Program-made: the position numbers and the translations under genes | Origin: JACVRW01 sp963819115 | Lineage (GTDB): Bacteria > Actinomycetota > Thermoleophilia > Solirubrobacterales > Thermoleophilaceae | Direction: 5' to 3' | DNA length: 64,000 nucleotides | Assembly (NCBI GenBank): GCA_963819115.1 | Contig: CAWFUR010000001.1 | Coordinates: 303,520 to 367,519 of the forward strand | The notes under the pieces: generated by a model | Database searches by the model: none | The model's input: only the letters and a program-made list of their open reading frames with translations | What the model was told of the DNA's origin: nothing | Shown: positions 16,804-25,544 of the stretch, piece after piece | Layout: the number at the start of each line of letters is the position of its first letter | Numbering within the stretch: position 1 is the first letter of the stretch

Positions 16804-18192
16804 GTGAGCGAAGCGGTGACCATGGACAAGATCGTCGCGCTGTGCAAGCGGCGCGGGCTGATCTTCCCCGCTTCCGAGATCTACGGCGGGATCGCCAACA
16901 CCTACGACTACGGGCACTACGGCGTGCTCCTGAAGAACAACGTCGCCGGGGCCTGGTGGAAGGCGATGATCCAGGAGCGGGACGACATCGTCGCGCTCGA
17001 CTCGGCGATCATCCAGCACCCGCGAACCTGGGAGGCGTCGGGCCACCTGGCCGGCTTCACCGATCCGCTGGTGGACTGCCGCACCTGCAAGCGCCGCTTC
17101 CGGGCCGACCATCTCGAGGAGGTGCGCGCGGGCACCGCCGAGCACGAGGGCATCCGCTGCGGCAGGGCTCCTTCGAAGCTGCCGGGTGACCACCCGGACT
17201 GCGACCTCACCGAGGCGCGCGAGTTCAACCTGATGTTCGAGACCTCAATCGGCCCGGTGAAGGACGCCGGCTCGACCGTGTACCTCCGCCCCGAGACCGC
17301 ACAGGGCATCTTCCTCGCCTTCAAGACCACGCTCGGCTTCGCGCGCAAGAAGCCGCCGTTCGGCATCGCCCAGATCGGCAAGTCGTTCCGCAACGAGATC
17401 ACTCCGGGCAACTTCATCTTCCGGACGCTCGAGTTCGAGCAGATGGAGATGGAGTTCTTCGTGCCTCCAGCGGAGGCCGAGAAGTGGCACGAACACTGGA
17501 TGGAGCAGCGCATGGCCTGGTACGTCTCGCTCGGCGTGAACCCCGAGCGGCTGCGCCTGCGCGCCCACGAGGCGGACGAGCTGTCGCACTACAGCGCGGC
17601 CACGAGCGACATCGAGTACCTGTACCCGATCGGCTGGTCGGAGCTCGAGGGCATCGCCAACCGCGGGGACTTCGACCTGACCCAGCACGCCGAGCACTCG
17701 GGCCAGAAGCTCGAGTACGTGGACACCGCCAGCGGGGACCGCTACGTCCCTCACGTGATCGAGCCCGCGGCGGGCCTGGGCCGCACCGTGCTCACGCTCC
17801 TCTGCGACGCGTACGACGAGGACGAGATCGGCGGCGAGCAGCGCACCGTGCTGCGCCTGATGCCGAAGATGGCGCCGATCAAGGTGGCCGTGCTTCCCCT
17901 GGTGAACAAGGAGGGGCAGCCGGAGCGCGCGCGGGAGATCTACGAGGAGCTGCGCGAGCTGATGCCCGCGGAGTTCGACACCGGTGGCTCGATCGGCAAG
18001 CGCTACCGCCGTCAGGACGAGATCGGCACGCCCTGGGGCGTGACCGTGGACCATCAGACGATGGACGACGGCACGGTGACGGTGCGTGACCGCGACACAC
18101 TCGAGCAGGTGCGCATCCCCGCCGGCGATCTGGCGTCCGAGCTTCAGGGCCGCCTGGCCGCACCCTGGACCTCGCCCAAGCTCCAGGGCTGA
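16804..18192 (+). CDS. glyS: Glycyl-tRNA synthetase (alpha2 type)
   Basis: About 462 residues, a class II synthetase of the single-chain homodimeric type. 'KRRGLIFPASEIYGGIANTY' is the N-terminus of this form, 'CRTCKRRFRAD' is a zinc-type insertion, 'YLRPETAQGIF' and 'FGIAQIGKSFRNEITPGNFIFR' are motif 2, 'HYSAATSDIEY' is a substrate loop, and 'VIEPAAGLGRTVLTLL' is motif 3. The C-terminal anticodon-binding domain includes 'VAVLPLVNKEG' and 'IGKRYRRQDEIGTP'. GTG at 16804 is preferred because of promoter position; ATG at 16822 is possible. Confidence 0.95.
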   Translation: MSEAVTMDKIVALCKRRGLIFPASEIYGGIANTYDYGHYGVLLKNNVAGAWWKAMIQERDDIVALDSAIIQHPRTWEASGHLAGFTDPLVDCRTCKRRFRADHLEEVRAGTAEHEGIRCGRAPSKLPGDHPDCDLTEAREFNLMFETSIGPVKDAGSTVYLRPETAQGIFLAFKTTLGFARKKPPFGIAQIGKSFRNEITPGNFIFRTLEFEQMEMEFFVPPAEAEKWHEHWMEQRMAWYVSLGVNPERLRLRAHEADELSHYSAATSDIEYLYPIGWSELEGIANRGDFDLTQHAEHSGQKLEYVDTASGDRYVPHVIEPAAGLGRTVLTLLCDAYDEDEIGGEQRTVLRLMPKMAPIKVAVLPLVNKEGQPERAREIYEELRELMPAEFDTGGSIGKRYRRQDEIGTPWGVTVDHQTMDDGTVTVRDRDTLEQVRIPAGDLASELQGRLAAPWTSPKLQG

Positions 18193-18198
18193 GCGGCC

Positions 18199-19053
18199 GT
18201 GCAGCCCCTGGTAGAACACCGGCTGCGGTTGGCCGGATACGAGACGCGCGCGCTCGAGCTGGAGGGAGAGGGCCCGCCGCTGCTGCTTCTCCACGGCTGG
18301 GCCGACAGCGCGGACACCTGGCGGCTTGTGCTCGACGCCCTGGCCCGCGCCGAGCGGCGCGCGCTCGCGGTGGACCTTCCGGGGTTCGGCACGGCCGACC
18401 CGCTGGCCGACGGCGCGGTGCTGCCACAGCTGGACCACTTCCTGGAGGCCGCGCTGAAGGAGGCGGCTCCCGAGGGCGGCGCCGTGCTGGTGGGCAACTC
18501 GCTCGGCGCCTGCGCCGCGATGCGTGCCGCCGAACGCGGAGGGGCGGGGCTCGGCGGCGTGATGGCCATCGCCCCCGCCGGGCTGGACATGGCCGGCTGG
18601 TTCGCGATCGTCGAGCGCGACGCCGTGGTGCGGTCCCTGCTCGCCTCGCCGCTGCCGGTGCCCGGCCCGGTGGTGAGGCGCGCCGTGGGCGAGGCCTACC
18701 GCCGGCTGGCCTTCCGGCACCCGGGCGAGGTCGACCCGCGGGTGATCTCCACGTTCGCGAGCCACCTCGGGAGCAAGGCCGCGGCGGGGCGCATCCTGGC
18801 CACCGGACGGCGCCTGCTCCCCGAGCTCCGCCATCCCTTCCAGCTCGACCGGATCGAGTGCCCGGTGCTCCTCGTGTGGGGCGAGCAGGACGTGATGGTG
18901 GCGCGGACCGGCGCGGAGCTGGTGCTGGCCGCTGTGCCCGAGGCGCGCCTCGAGTCGATCGACGATTGCGGGCACTGTCCCCAGCTCGAGCGACCCGGCC
19001 GGGTGGCCGAGCTGGTGATGGGCTTCCCGGCGACGGTGACCCGGGCGGCCTAG
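18199..19053 (+). CDS. Alpha/beta hydrolase
   Basis: 284 residues, cytoplasmic. Signatures are 'LLLHGWADSADTW' (oxyanion loop), 'LVGNSLGACAAM' (Ser nucleophile), 'LLVWGEQDVMV' (acid) and 'IDDCGHCPQLERP' (His). This is the esterase/haloalkane-dehalogenase/MhpC style of fold, and the substrate cannot be predicted. It starts with GTG 6 bases after the glyS stop, so it is probably transcribed with glyS. It converges on the TetR gene. Confidence 0.82.
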   Translation: MQPLVEHRLRLAGYETRALELEGEGPPLLLLHGWADSADTWRLVLDALARAERRALAVDLPGFGTADPLADGAVLPQLDHFLEAALKEAAPEGGAVLVGNSLGACAAMRAAERGGAGLGGVMAIAPAGLDMAGWFAIVERDAVVRSLLASPLPVPGPVVRRAVGEAYRRLAFRHPGEVDPRVISTFASHLGSKAAAGRILATGRRLLPELRHPFQLDRIECPVLLVWGEQDVMVARTGAELVLAAVPEARLESIDDCGHCPQLERPGRVAELVMGFPATVTRAA

Positions 19054-19070
19054 CTAGCGGCGGTGGCCGC

Positions 19071-19715
19071 TCAGTCGCGGGCGCCGAGAAGGCGGCGCGC
19101 GGTGCGCACGCCGAGGTCGAAGGCGGGCCCGCGGTCCCACTCGGGATCGGAGATCACCTGGATCCCGAAGCCGTCGCCGAGTGAGAACAGGATCGACGCC
19201 ACCGCCTCGGCGTCGCCCTCGAGCGTGATCACGCCCGCGCTCTCCTTGCGCCGCAGCTCCTCGGCCAGGCTGGCGCGCCAGGTGCGGTAGAGCTCGGCCA
19301 TCTCGAGCCTGATCTCCTCGCTGTGGCGCGAGGCGCTCAGCATCTCGTAGACCACCGAGCGGTTCGCCCGCTCGTCCTCGATGAACTCCTCGAGCCCGGC
19401 CACCAGCGCGGCCACGATCTGGTCCACATCAGCGGCGGCGGACAGGCGCGCGCTCAGGGCGTCGTTGCGAACCTCGCAGTCCTGGCGGACCACCTCGACC
19501 AGGAGCCGCTCCTTCGAGCCGAAGTAGTAATGCAGCAGGCCGCGCGACACTCCGGCCTCACGGGCCACGTGGTCGAACGTGGACCCGGCGGCGCCCCGGC
19601 GGCCGATGCTCGAGCGCATGGCCGCGATGATCCGCTGGGCCTTGTCGCCCTCGAGCCTGCGGGGTGTGTCGAGCGAGGCCTCCACCGGCGCGAGTCTAGC
19701 TGGCTGGCCAGCCAC
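19071..19715 (-). CDS. TetR-family transcriptional regulator
   Basis: 214 residues. The helix-turn-helix is near residues 40-70: 'STFDHVAREAGVSRGLLHYYF' followed by 'GSKERLLVEVV', the TetR signature. The C-terminal ligand domain includes 'ESAGVITLEGDAEAVASILFSLGDG', which resembles the TetR_C_6-like/BetI group. Target and ligand are unknown. The annotated start is GTG; an internal GTG 11 codons later ('VEASLDTP') is an alternative. Confidence 0.85.
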   Translation of the reverse strand: MAGQPARLAPVEASLDTPRRLEGDKAQRIIAAMRSSIGRRGAAGSTFDHVAREAGVSRGLLHYYFGSKERLLVEVVRQDCEVRNDALSARLSAAADVDQIVAALVAGLEEFIEDERANRSVVYEMLSASRHSEEIRLEMAELYRTWRASLAEELRRKESAGVITLEGDAEAVASILFSLGDGFGIQVISDPEWDRGPAFDLGVRTARRLLGARD

Positions 19716-19745
19716 GATGGCGCGCCGGACGGGGCTCGTTCGGGC

Positions 19746-19776
19746 AAAAAGAGAGGGCGCACATGGCGCCCTCTCT
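19746..19776 (-). terminator. Rho-independent terminator after the 19802-20278 gene
   Basis: On the minus strand an 11-bp perfect stem (AGAGAGGGCGC/GCGCCCTCTCT) with a 5-base loop is followed by TTTTT. It lies 26 bases downstream of the stop at 19802, so it ends that transcript. Confidence 0.85.
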
Positions 19777-19801
19777 CACGCTTGAATCGATACCTGCCGC
19801 G

Positions 19802-20278
19802 TTAGGTGGTGCCGACAGGCTGGCTCGAAGGTGCGCTGGCGTTGGGAGTCGCGTCGGGCGTGGTGGTCGCCGTGTACTCGAACTCCTCCTCGGCCCCGAA
19901 CAGAGCGTCCAGGACCTTCTTGCGCAGACCCTCGCTGAGGGCCAGAGCAAGCGCCCCGCCGACGATGCCGACGATGAGCAGGCGTCCCTTGCGCCCACTC
20001 TTGCGCTTCTTGTTGCCGCGCAGGCCGTCTGCCGCCTCGCGCAGCGCAACCGAGGCCTCGCGCAGCTCGCGCTGGACCTTCTTGTCTTCCAGGGCCTTGG
20101 TCGGACCCTTGCCGTTCATACGCCCGTAGGCGCGCCGGGCGGACTCGTACGCCGTGCGCAGGTTCGCACGCAGCTCTTCGTCCTCCACGAGCCGCTGCAC
20201 ATAGGCGTTAGAGCGGACCGCCTGACCGGCCGCCACGGCACCGGCCCCGGCCTTTGCAGCCTTTTTTCTTGATGCCAT
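19802..20278 (-). CDS. Hypothetical basic protein with one membrane segment
   Basis: 158 residues. A basic N-terminus ('ASRKKAAKAG') is followed by a helical region rich in Arg/Glu (about 25-85). A basic stretch 'NKKRKSGRKGR' then leads into a hydrophobic helix ('LLIVGIVGGALALAL') and an acidic/Thr-Pro-rich tail. No known domain recognised; it may be a peripheral membrane protein. The ATG at 20278 follows AGGAGAGAG, a strong Shine-Dalgarno, and a terminator lies downstream. Confidence 0.7.
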   Translation of the reverse strand: MASRKKAAKAGAGAVAAGQAVRSNAYVQRLVEDEELRANLRTAYESARRAYGRMNGKGPTKALEDKKVQRELREASVALREAADGLRGNKKRKSGRKGRLLIVGIVGGALALALSEGLRKKVLDALFGAEEEFEYTATTTPDATPNASAPSSQPVGTT

Positions 20279-20355
20279 CTCTCTCCTAGGATCCGCTTGC
20301 CACCGAACACCATACCCGTCGTCGGCCCACCGCAACAGCGCAAGCTGCGCAATTT

Positions 20356-22767
20356 TCAATGCGAGGCGGCGCGGCGCCGCCCTCGCGGCTTCTCGAGCGC
20401 GGCATTGAGGACCTCGCCGGCGTTGTCAACCAGGACGAACTTCATCCGCTTGCGCAGGTGCTCGGGAACGTCATCGATGTCCGCCTCGTTGCGGCGCGGG
20501 ATGATCAGCCGGTTGATGTCGTTGCGCTGAGCGGCGAGCGCCTTCTCCTTGAGGCCGCCGATCGGGAGCACCTGGCCGGTGAGCGTGATCTCGCCGGTCA
20601 TCGCGGTGTCCGAGCGGACCGGCCTGCCCGTGAGCTGGGAGGCGATCGCGGTGGCCATCGTGATCCCCGCGCTCGGCCCATCCTTGGGAATGGCGCCGGC
20701 GGGAACGTGCACGTGGAGGTCGTGCTTCTGGAACCAGTCGTCCGGGATGTCTCCGTTCAGGCCGGCCAGGTCGTCCACCGACGTCTTGATGTAGGACAGC
20801 GCGGCCGCGGCCGACTCCTTCATCACGTCGCCCAGCTGGCCCGTGATCTGGAGCTTGCCGTCACCCTCGAACGCGGTGGCCTCCACGTAGAGCACGTCGC
20901 CGCCCACCGGCGTCCACGCGAGGCCGGTGGCCACCCCGGGCTGGTCGGTGCGCCGGACGGTGTCCGGCTGGAAGCGCGGCTTGCCCAGCAGCTCCGTGAC
21001 CGTGGCCGGGCGGATCGTGCGCTTGGACCTGCGCGAGCCCTCCGCGAACTCGCGGGCGACCTTGCGGCACACGGAGCCGATCTCGCGTTCTAGGTTGCGC
21101 ACGCCGGCCTCTCGCGTGTAGCCCTCGATGACGGCGTCGAGGGCCGCCGCGGTGAACTCGATCTTCGAGCGGCCCACGCCGTTTCGGTCCATCTGCCGCG
21201 GCACGAGATAGCGCTTGGCGATCTCGCGCTTCTCCTCGTGCGTGTAGCCCGAGAGCTCGATCAGCTCCATGCGGTCGCGCAGCGGCGGTGGAATCGGCTC
21301 CAGCTGATTGGCCGTGCAGATGAAGAAGACGTGGGAGAGGTCGAACGGCAGGTCGAGGTAGTGGTCCCGGAACGTCGTGTTCTGCTCGGGGTCGAGCACC
21401 TCGAGCATGGCGCTCGCCGGGTCGCCCCGGTAGTCGGTGCCCATCTTGTCGATCTCGTCGATCATCAGCACCGGGTTGTGCGTACCGGCGTCGCGCATCG
21501 CGCGGATGATCGTGCCGGGCATGGCGCCGATGTAGGTGCGCCGATGTCCGCGGATCTCAGACTCGTCGCGAACGCCGCCCACCGAGATGCGCTCGAACGA
21601 GCGCCCGAGGGTGGTGGCGATCGACTTTCCGAGCGAGGTCTTGCCCACGCCCGGCGGACCCACGAAGCAGAGGATGGAGGAGCGCGCGTCGGGCTTCAGC
21701 TTGCGGACCGCGAGGAACTCGAGGATGCGGTCCTTCACCGACTCCATGTCGTAGTGGTCCTTGTCGAGCGCCTTGCGGGCCACCGCGAGGTCGAGCGTGT
21801 CCTCGCTCTGCTTTGACCAGGGCAGGGTGCCCAGCCATTCGAGATAGGTGCGGATCATCCCGTGCTCCACCGATTGCGGCGGGAGCCGCTCGAAGCGCTG
21901 GAGCTCGCGCTCCGCCGCCGCCATCGCGTACTCGGGCAGGCCAGCCTGCTCGATCTGCTCGCGCAGGTCGGCGGCCTCGGCCGCCCCCTCGTCCACCTCG
22001 CCGAGCTCTTCCTGGATGGCCTTCATCTGCTGCCGCAGCCAGTACTCCCGCTGGCCCTTGTCCATCTCCGACTGGACCTGCGACTGGATTCGGGTCCCGA
22101 TCTCCACCAGCTCCAGCTCGCGGGCGAGGACCTCGGACAGCATCCGCAGTCGCCGGGTCACGTCGCGTTCCTCCAGAAGGCGCTGCTTCTCCTCGGTCTT
22201 GATCCGGAGCGAGCCGGCGATCATGTGCGAGAGGTCAGAGGGATCGTCGATGTTCGCGACCGCCACCTGCAGCTCCTCGGGGAGGTAGGGCACCTCCTCC
22301 ACGATCCGGGTGAAGGTGGCCTGCACGTTGCGGTGGAGCGCCTCGAGCTCGGGGGTGGGCGTCACGATGTCCGGCGCCTCCTCCACCCGCGAGACCAGGT
22401 ACGGGGAGGTGGCCACGTACTCCTTGATCTCCACCCGCTGGGCGCCGTGCACGAGGATGCGCAGGGTTCCGTCGGGCATCTTCATCATCCGCGACACCAC
22501 CCCCGCGACCCCCACGCTGTAGAGGTCGTCCGGACCCGGCTCCTCGTCCTCGGGATCCTTGCTCGCCACCATCACGAGCATCCGGTTGCTGCCCAGCACG
22601 TCGTTCACCAGCCGCACCGAGCGCTCCTGTCCGACGGCCAGCGGCGTGAGGGTGTCCGGGAACGGCACGCTGTCACGGAGAGGCAGGACGGGCAGGATCT
22701 CGGGCAGGCTCGAATCGACGATCGCCGGCTCGGCGTCGCCGTCTACGGACGGGATGTGGATGCTCAC
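20356..22767 (-). CDS. lon: ATP-dependent protease Lon
   Basis: 803 residues, the full LonA layout. The N-terminal substrate domain ('LPVLPLRDSVPFPDTLTPL') is followed by a coiled middle region. The AAA+ module has 'CFVGPPGVGKTSLGKS' (Walker A) and 'MLIDEIDKMG' (Walker B), and the protease domain has catalytic Ser in 'PKDGPSAGITMATA' and catalytic Lys in 'GGLKEKALAAQRN'. It degrades misfolded and regulatory proteins in the cytoplasm. Its ATG overlaps the hsp20 stop (ATGA), so chaperone and protease are made together. Confidence 0.97.
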   Translation of the reverse strand: MSIHIPSVDGDAEPAIVDSSLPEILPVLPLRDSVPFPDTLTPLAVGQERSVRLVNDVLGSNRMLVMVASKDPEDEEPGPDDLYSVGVAGVVSRMMKMPDGTLRILVHGAQRVEIKEYVATSPYLVSRVEEAPDIVTPTPELEALHRNVQATFTRIVEEVPYLPEELQVAVANIDDPSDLSHMIAGSLRIKTEEKQRLLEERDVTRRLRMLSEVLARELELVEIGTRIQSQVQSEMDKGQREYWLRQQMKAIQEELGEVDEGAAEAADLREQIEQAGLPEYAMAAAERELQRFERLPPQSVEHGMIRTYLEWLGTLPWSKQSEDTLDLAVARKALDKDHYDMESVKDRILEFLAVRKLKPDARSSILCFVGPPGVGKTSLGKSIATTLGRSFERISVGGVRDESEIRGHRRTYIGAMPGTIIRAMRDAGTHNPVLMIDEIDKMGTDYRGDPASAMLEVLDPEQNTTFRDHYLDLPFDLSHVFFICTANQLEPIPPPLRDRMELIELSGYTHEEKREIAKRYLVPRQMDRNGVGRSKIEFTAAALDAVIEGYTREAGVRNLEREIGSVCRKVAREFAEGSRRSKRTIRPATVTELLGKPRFQPDTVRRTDQPGVATGLAWTPVGGDVLYVEATAFEGDGKLQITGQLGDVMKESAAAALSYIKTSVDDLAGLNGDIPDDWFQKHDLHVHVPAGAIPKDGPSAGITMATAIASQLTGRPVRSDTAMTGEITLTGQVLPIGGLKEKALAAQRNDINRLIIPRRNEADIDDVPEHLRKRMKFVLVDNAGEVLNAALEKPRGRRRAASH

Positions 22768-23213
22768 TCGGGCTCGCCCTCTTCGATCGGAACCCGGCGC
22801 ACGGTCCGGTCCGGTCGGGCGAGTGGGATCTCCACCTCGAGGATCCCGTCCTCATAGCTGGCGCGCGCTTCCTCGGCCACCACCTCGGCCCCGAGCTCCA
22901 CGAGCCTGCGGAAGGGGCCGTTCTCCACCTCGATCTGCTGGTACAGCCGGCCGGACGCTTCCGCCGGCCGGCGCTCGCCCGCGATCAGGAGCTGCCGGCC
23001 GCGGATCTCGAGCGCCACCTCCCCGATCTCCACACCGGCGAGATCCGCGCTGACCACGGCGCGAGGGGGATCGTCCACGTAGTAGACGTCGACGGAGGGC
23101 GAGAAGCCCCCTCCCCTCCTCACGGTCTGACGTTCGAAGACGTCCCCGAACAGCTGATCGATCTCACGGCGCATGCGTTCGAAGTTTGCAAATAGGTCGC
23201 GGGAGGGGCCCAC
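22764..23213 (-). CDS. Hsp20/alpha-crystallin family small heat-shock protein
   Basis: 149 residues from the GTG at 23213. The alpha-crystallin domain (about 40-140) includes 'SPSVDVYYVDDPPRAVVSADLAGV', 'LEIRGRQLLIAGER', and the end motif 'ASYEDGILEVEIPLAR'. It holds unfolding proteins in a refoldable or degradable state. It is the first gene of an hsp20-lon operon. TATTCT lies 6 bases before the GTG, so the transcript may be leaderless. No HspR (HAIR) or CIRCE operator was seen. Confidence 0.9.
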   Translation of the reverse strand: MGPSRDLFANFERMRREIDQLFGDVFERQTVRRGGGFSPSVDVYYVDDPPRAVVSADLAGVEIGEVALEIRGRQLLIAGERRPAEASGRLYQQIEVENGPFRRLVELGAEVVAEEARASYEDGILEVEIPLARPDRTVRRVPIEEGEPE

Positions 23214-23219
23214 GCGACG

Positions 23220-23225
23220 AGAATA
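23220..23225 (-). promoter_or_regulatory. Putative -10 element of hsp20-lon
   Basis: TATTCT on the minus strand lies 6 bases before the GTG at 23213. Just upstream, GGTCCCT-GGA-AGGGACC (23244-23260) forms a perfect 7-bp inverted repeat in the -35 region. It begins at the stop of the upstream GGDEF gene, so it may be that gene's terminator stem, an operator, or both. Confidence 0.4.
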
Positions 23226-23259
23226 GCCCCGAAGGGCTTCCGGGGTCCCTGGAAGGGAC

Positions 23260-24315
23260 CTAGGGAACGGGGACGGCCGCGGCGGCCGGAACGCCGGCCG
23301 GGTCGGGCGCGCGCACCACGCCGTTGCGGCCCCGCCGCTTCGCCTCGTACAGGGCCCGGTCGGCGGCGAGCAGCACATCGTCGGCATCGGTGCCGCTGCC
23401 CGCGGCCAGGCCGATGGAGATCGTGAGCGGCATGGTCTCCGCGCGCGCCTCCGACTCGATCCGGGTCCTGAGCTTCTCGGCCGTGCGCTCGGCTCCGGAG
23501 GGATCCGTGTCGCTCATCAGGAGGGCGAACTCCTCGCCCCCGACCCGGGCGAACACGTCGCTCTCGCGGATGGTCTCGCTCACCAGTGCGCACACACGCC
23601 TGAGGGCACGGTCACCGGCGGCGTGGCCGAAGCGGTCGTTCACCTGCTTGAAGTGATCGAGGTCGAGCACCGCCAGGGCGTACGGCCGCCCGTGGCGAGC
23701 CGAGAGGGCGACCTCTCTGCGCAGCTGGTCCTCGAACGCTGCGCGATTGAGCACGCCCGTGAGGGGATCCCGCACCGCCAGCTCGGTGAGGCGAGCCACG
23801 AGCCCGGAGTTCTGCTCGCGCAGGCCTCGAAGGACCACGACGATGATCGCCACCATGATGATCGTGGCCGCGTAGACGGCGGCCCTCTGCACCGGCTCGG
23901 CCCAGAACAGCAGAGCGGCCCCGAAGCTCGAGGCCATCACGAACGAGGCGGCCCATAGCTGACGCCGCGGGAAGTAGTGGGCCGCGACCATCATCGGCCA
24001 GATGTAGAAGATCGGCGTGAGGAGCAGCGGCCGGGTGATTCCCACCAGCGCGGAGATGGCCAGCAGCCCCACGATGCAGCCACCGAACAGCGCCCACGCG
24101 GGAGGCGTGCGCCAGAGCCGGAACACGAGCGCGATGACGGCGAATACGCCGGACATGATCGCCAGCCCGAGGTGGTCGGATGGGTCGTTGTCGGGCGTGA
24201 CCTGGAGCAGGGCCGTGGTCAAGGCGCCGCTCGCGTACAGGATCACCGTGATCCGGCCCACCTGGCGGCGAACCTGCTGAGGCATGGCGAAGGCATCCGG
24301 GCGCGAGTACCCCAT
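23260..24315 (-). CDS. Membrane-bound diguanylate cyclase (GGDEF)
   Basis: 351 residues. The N-terminal half holds about five to six hydrophobic helices (residues about 20-165). The GGDEF domain follows: 'RDPLTGVLNRAAFEDQL', 'VLDLDHFKQVNDRFGHAAGDRAL', and an intact active site 'RVGGEEFALL'. 'RESD' five residues before GGEEF matches the RxxD product-inhibition site. It should make cyclic di-GMP from two GTP, with feedback control. No EAL domain or c-di-GMP effector is nearby. Confidence 0.9.
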   Translation of the reverse strand: MGYSRPDAFAMPQQVRRQVGRITVILYASGALTTALLQVTPDNDPSDHLGLAIMSGVFAVIALVFRLWRTPPAWALFGGCIVGLLAISALVGITRPLLLTPIFYIWPMMVAAHYFPRRQLWAASFVMASSFGAALLFWAEPVQRAAVYAATIIMVAIIVVVLRGLREQNSGLVARLTELAVRDPLTGVLNRAAFEDQLRREVALSARHGRPYALAVLDLDHFKQVNDRFGHAAGDRALRRVCALVSETIRESDVFARVGGEEFALLMSDTDPSGAERTAEKLRTRIESEARAETMPLTISIGLAAGSGTDADDVLLAADRALYEAKRRGRNGVVRAPDPAGVPAAAAVPVP

Positions 24316-24346
24316 ATGGGTCTATCGAGCCGTGGGGGGCCCCGCT

Positions 24347-25141
24347 TTAGACCTCGTAGGTCTGACCCTCAACGGCCACGTCCACCGGGCCCCCGAACGT
24401 GCCCTCGGCCTCGGACCGCGCCCATTCGGGATCGAGCTCGTCCGAGATGTGCACCAGCACGAGCCGCCGCGCCCCCGCCTCGCGGGCGTGTTGCCCCGCC
24501 TCGGCCGGCGTCAGGTGCCCGCGCTCACCCTCGCGCTCCGGCCGCGGCAGCGTGGCCTCCATCAGGATCAGCGCGGCGTCCTTCGCGAAGGCGGTCAGGT
24601 GGTCCGTGGGACGCGAGTCGGCCCCGTACACCAGCACTCCCTTACCCCTGGTGGAGGTCAGGCACATGGCGTACGTCTCGGTGTAGTGCGGCACCGCCTG
24701 GAAGGTCACTCCGACCGAGCCGATCCGCACCTCGCTCGCCGGGTCGTACTCGCTGAGCTGGAAGGAGCTCTCGATCAGGTCCTCGCGGCCCCAGCACCCC
24801 ACCAGGCGGCGGAAGGTGTCGCGCGCGCCGGGAGGCGCATGGAGCTCGGGACGTGCCGGCTTGTCGGTGCCGGGCCAGTGCATGACGGGCACCGGCTGCT
24901 GGCGCGGCGCGTAGGCCAGCGCGTAGGAGTACGGGACCAGGTCGAGGAAGTGGTCCGCGTGCAGGTGCGAGAGCACCACCCCGTCCACGTCCACGTAGTC
25001 CACCCGCTCGCGCAGCTTTCCGAACACTCCGTTGCCGCAGTCGAGCAGGAGCGTGGTGTCACCGTCCTCCACGAGGTACCCAGAGCACGCGCCGCCTGCG
25101 TCCTGCCAGGCCGGCGACTTGCCGAGCACGGTGAGCCGCAT
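24347..25141 (-). CDS. Metallo-beta-lactamase-fold hydrolase (RNase Z-like group)
   Basis: 264 residues. The metal site is 'LSHLHADHFLDL' (HxHxDH); further ligands lie in 'PHYTETYAMCL', 'YGADSRP' and 'LVLVHISDEL'. The N-terminus 'RLTVLGKSPAW' and 'LLLDCGNGVFGKL' fit the RNase Z/phnP-like subgroup. It could be a tRNA 3'-processing or phosphodiesterase enzyme, but the exosite arm of true RNase Z is not evident. TAGAGT lies 6 bases before the ATG. Confidence 0.8.
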   Translation of the reverse strand: MRLTVLGKSPAWQDAGGACSGYLVEDGDTTLLLDCGNGVFGKLRERVDYVDVDGVVLSHLHADHFLDLVPYSYALAYAPRQQPVPVMHWPGTDKPARPELHAPPGARDTFRRLVGCWGREDLIESSFQLSEYDPASEVRIGSVGVTFQAVPHYTETYAMCLTSTRGKGVLVYGADSRPTDHLTAFAKDAALILMEATLPRPEREGERGHLTPAEAGQHAREAGARRLVLVHISDELDPEWARSEAEGTFGGPVDVAVEGQTYEV

Positions 25142-25147
25142 GGAGCG

Positions 25148-25153
25148 ACTCTA
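25148..25153 (-). promoter_or_regulatory. Putative -10 element of the metallo-beta-lactamase-fold gene
   Basis: TAGAGT on the minus strand lies 6 bases before the ATG at 25141, with no Shine-Dalgarno. Confidence 0.3.
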
Positions 25154-25180
25154 AGGCCTACGCGAGAACCCCGTGGGGGT

Positions 25181-25375
25181 TCAGACCTTCGGCTGAGGAA
25201 ACGCGTACGCGGTGGTGACCCGATCCGTGCGGAAGACGAACGCGAGCTGGCGTGCCGGGCGCAGGCCGCGGTCCGCGGGGCGGAACGTGGTGCAGGCCCT
25301 GTCGAGCTGCAGCGCGCAGAGCTGGCTCTGATGAAAGAAGCAGTCCTCACAGGTGTCGGGCTTGTTCTTCGGCAC
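25181..25375 (-). CDS. Small cysteine-rich protein, probable metal binder
   Basis: About 64 residues from the GTG at 25375 ('VPKNKPDTCEDCFF'); an in-frame TTG at 25453 would add 26 residues of low plausibility. Four cysteines are spaced C-x2-C-x7-C-x6-C ('CEDCFFHQSQLC' then 'ACTTFRP'), which suggests a zinc knuckle or Fe-S site. Function unknown. It lies just upstream of the metallo-beta-lactamase-fold gene in the same direction. Confidence 0.6.
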   Translation of the reverse strand: MPKNKPDTCEDCFFHQSQLCALQLDRACTTFRPADRGLRPARQLAFVFRTDRVTTAYAFPQPKV

Positions 25376-25544
25376 GGGGCGGGATGGTGCAGCAATCAGC
25401 CCCCCTTCTCCAGTCCCGGTTCCGCAAATGACGTGCTTTTCTGGCGCCCGCAATTTCCAGGGTGTTCCTCCCGGCGCCCGCTCCTTGCGGGTTTCAGCGT
25501 CGTCTCCGGAGGCCGCCCGCGCGTATCCGAAAGGATGTGAGCGG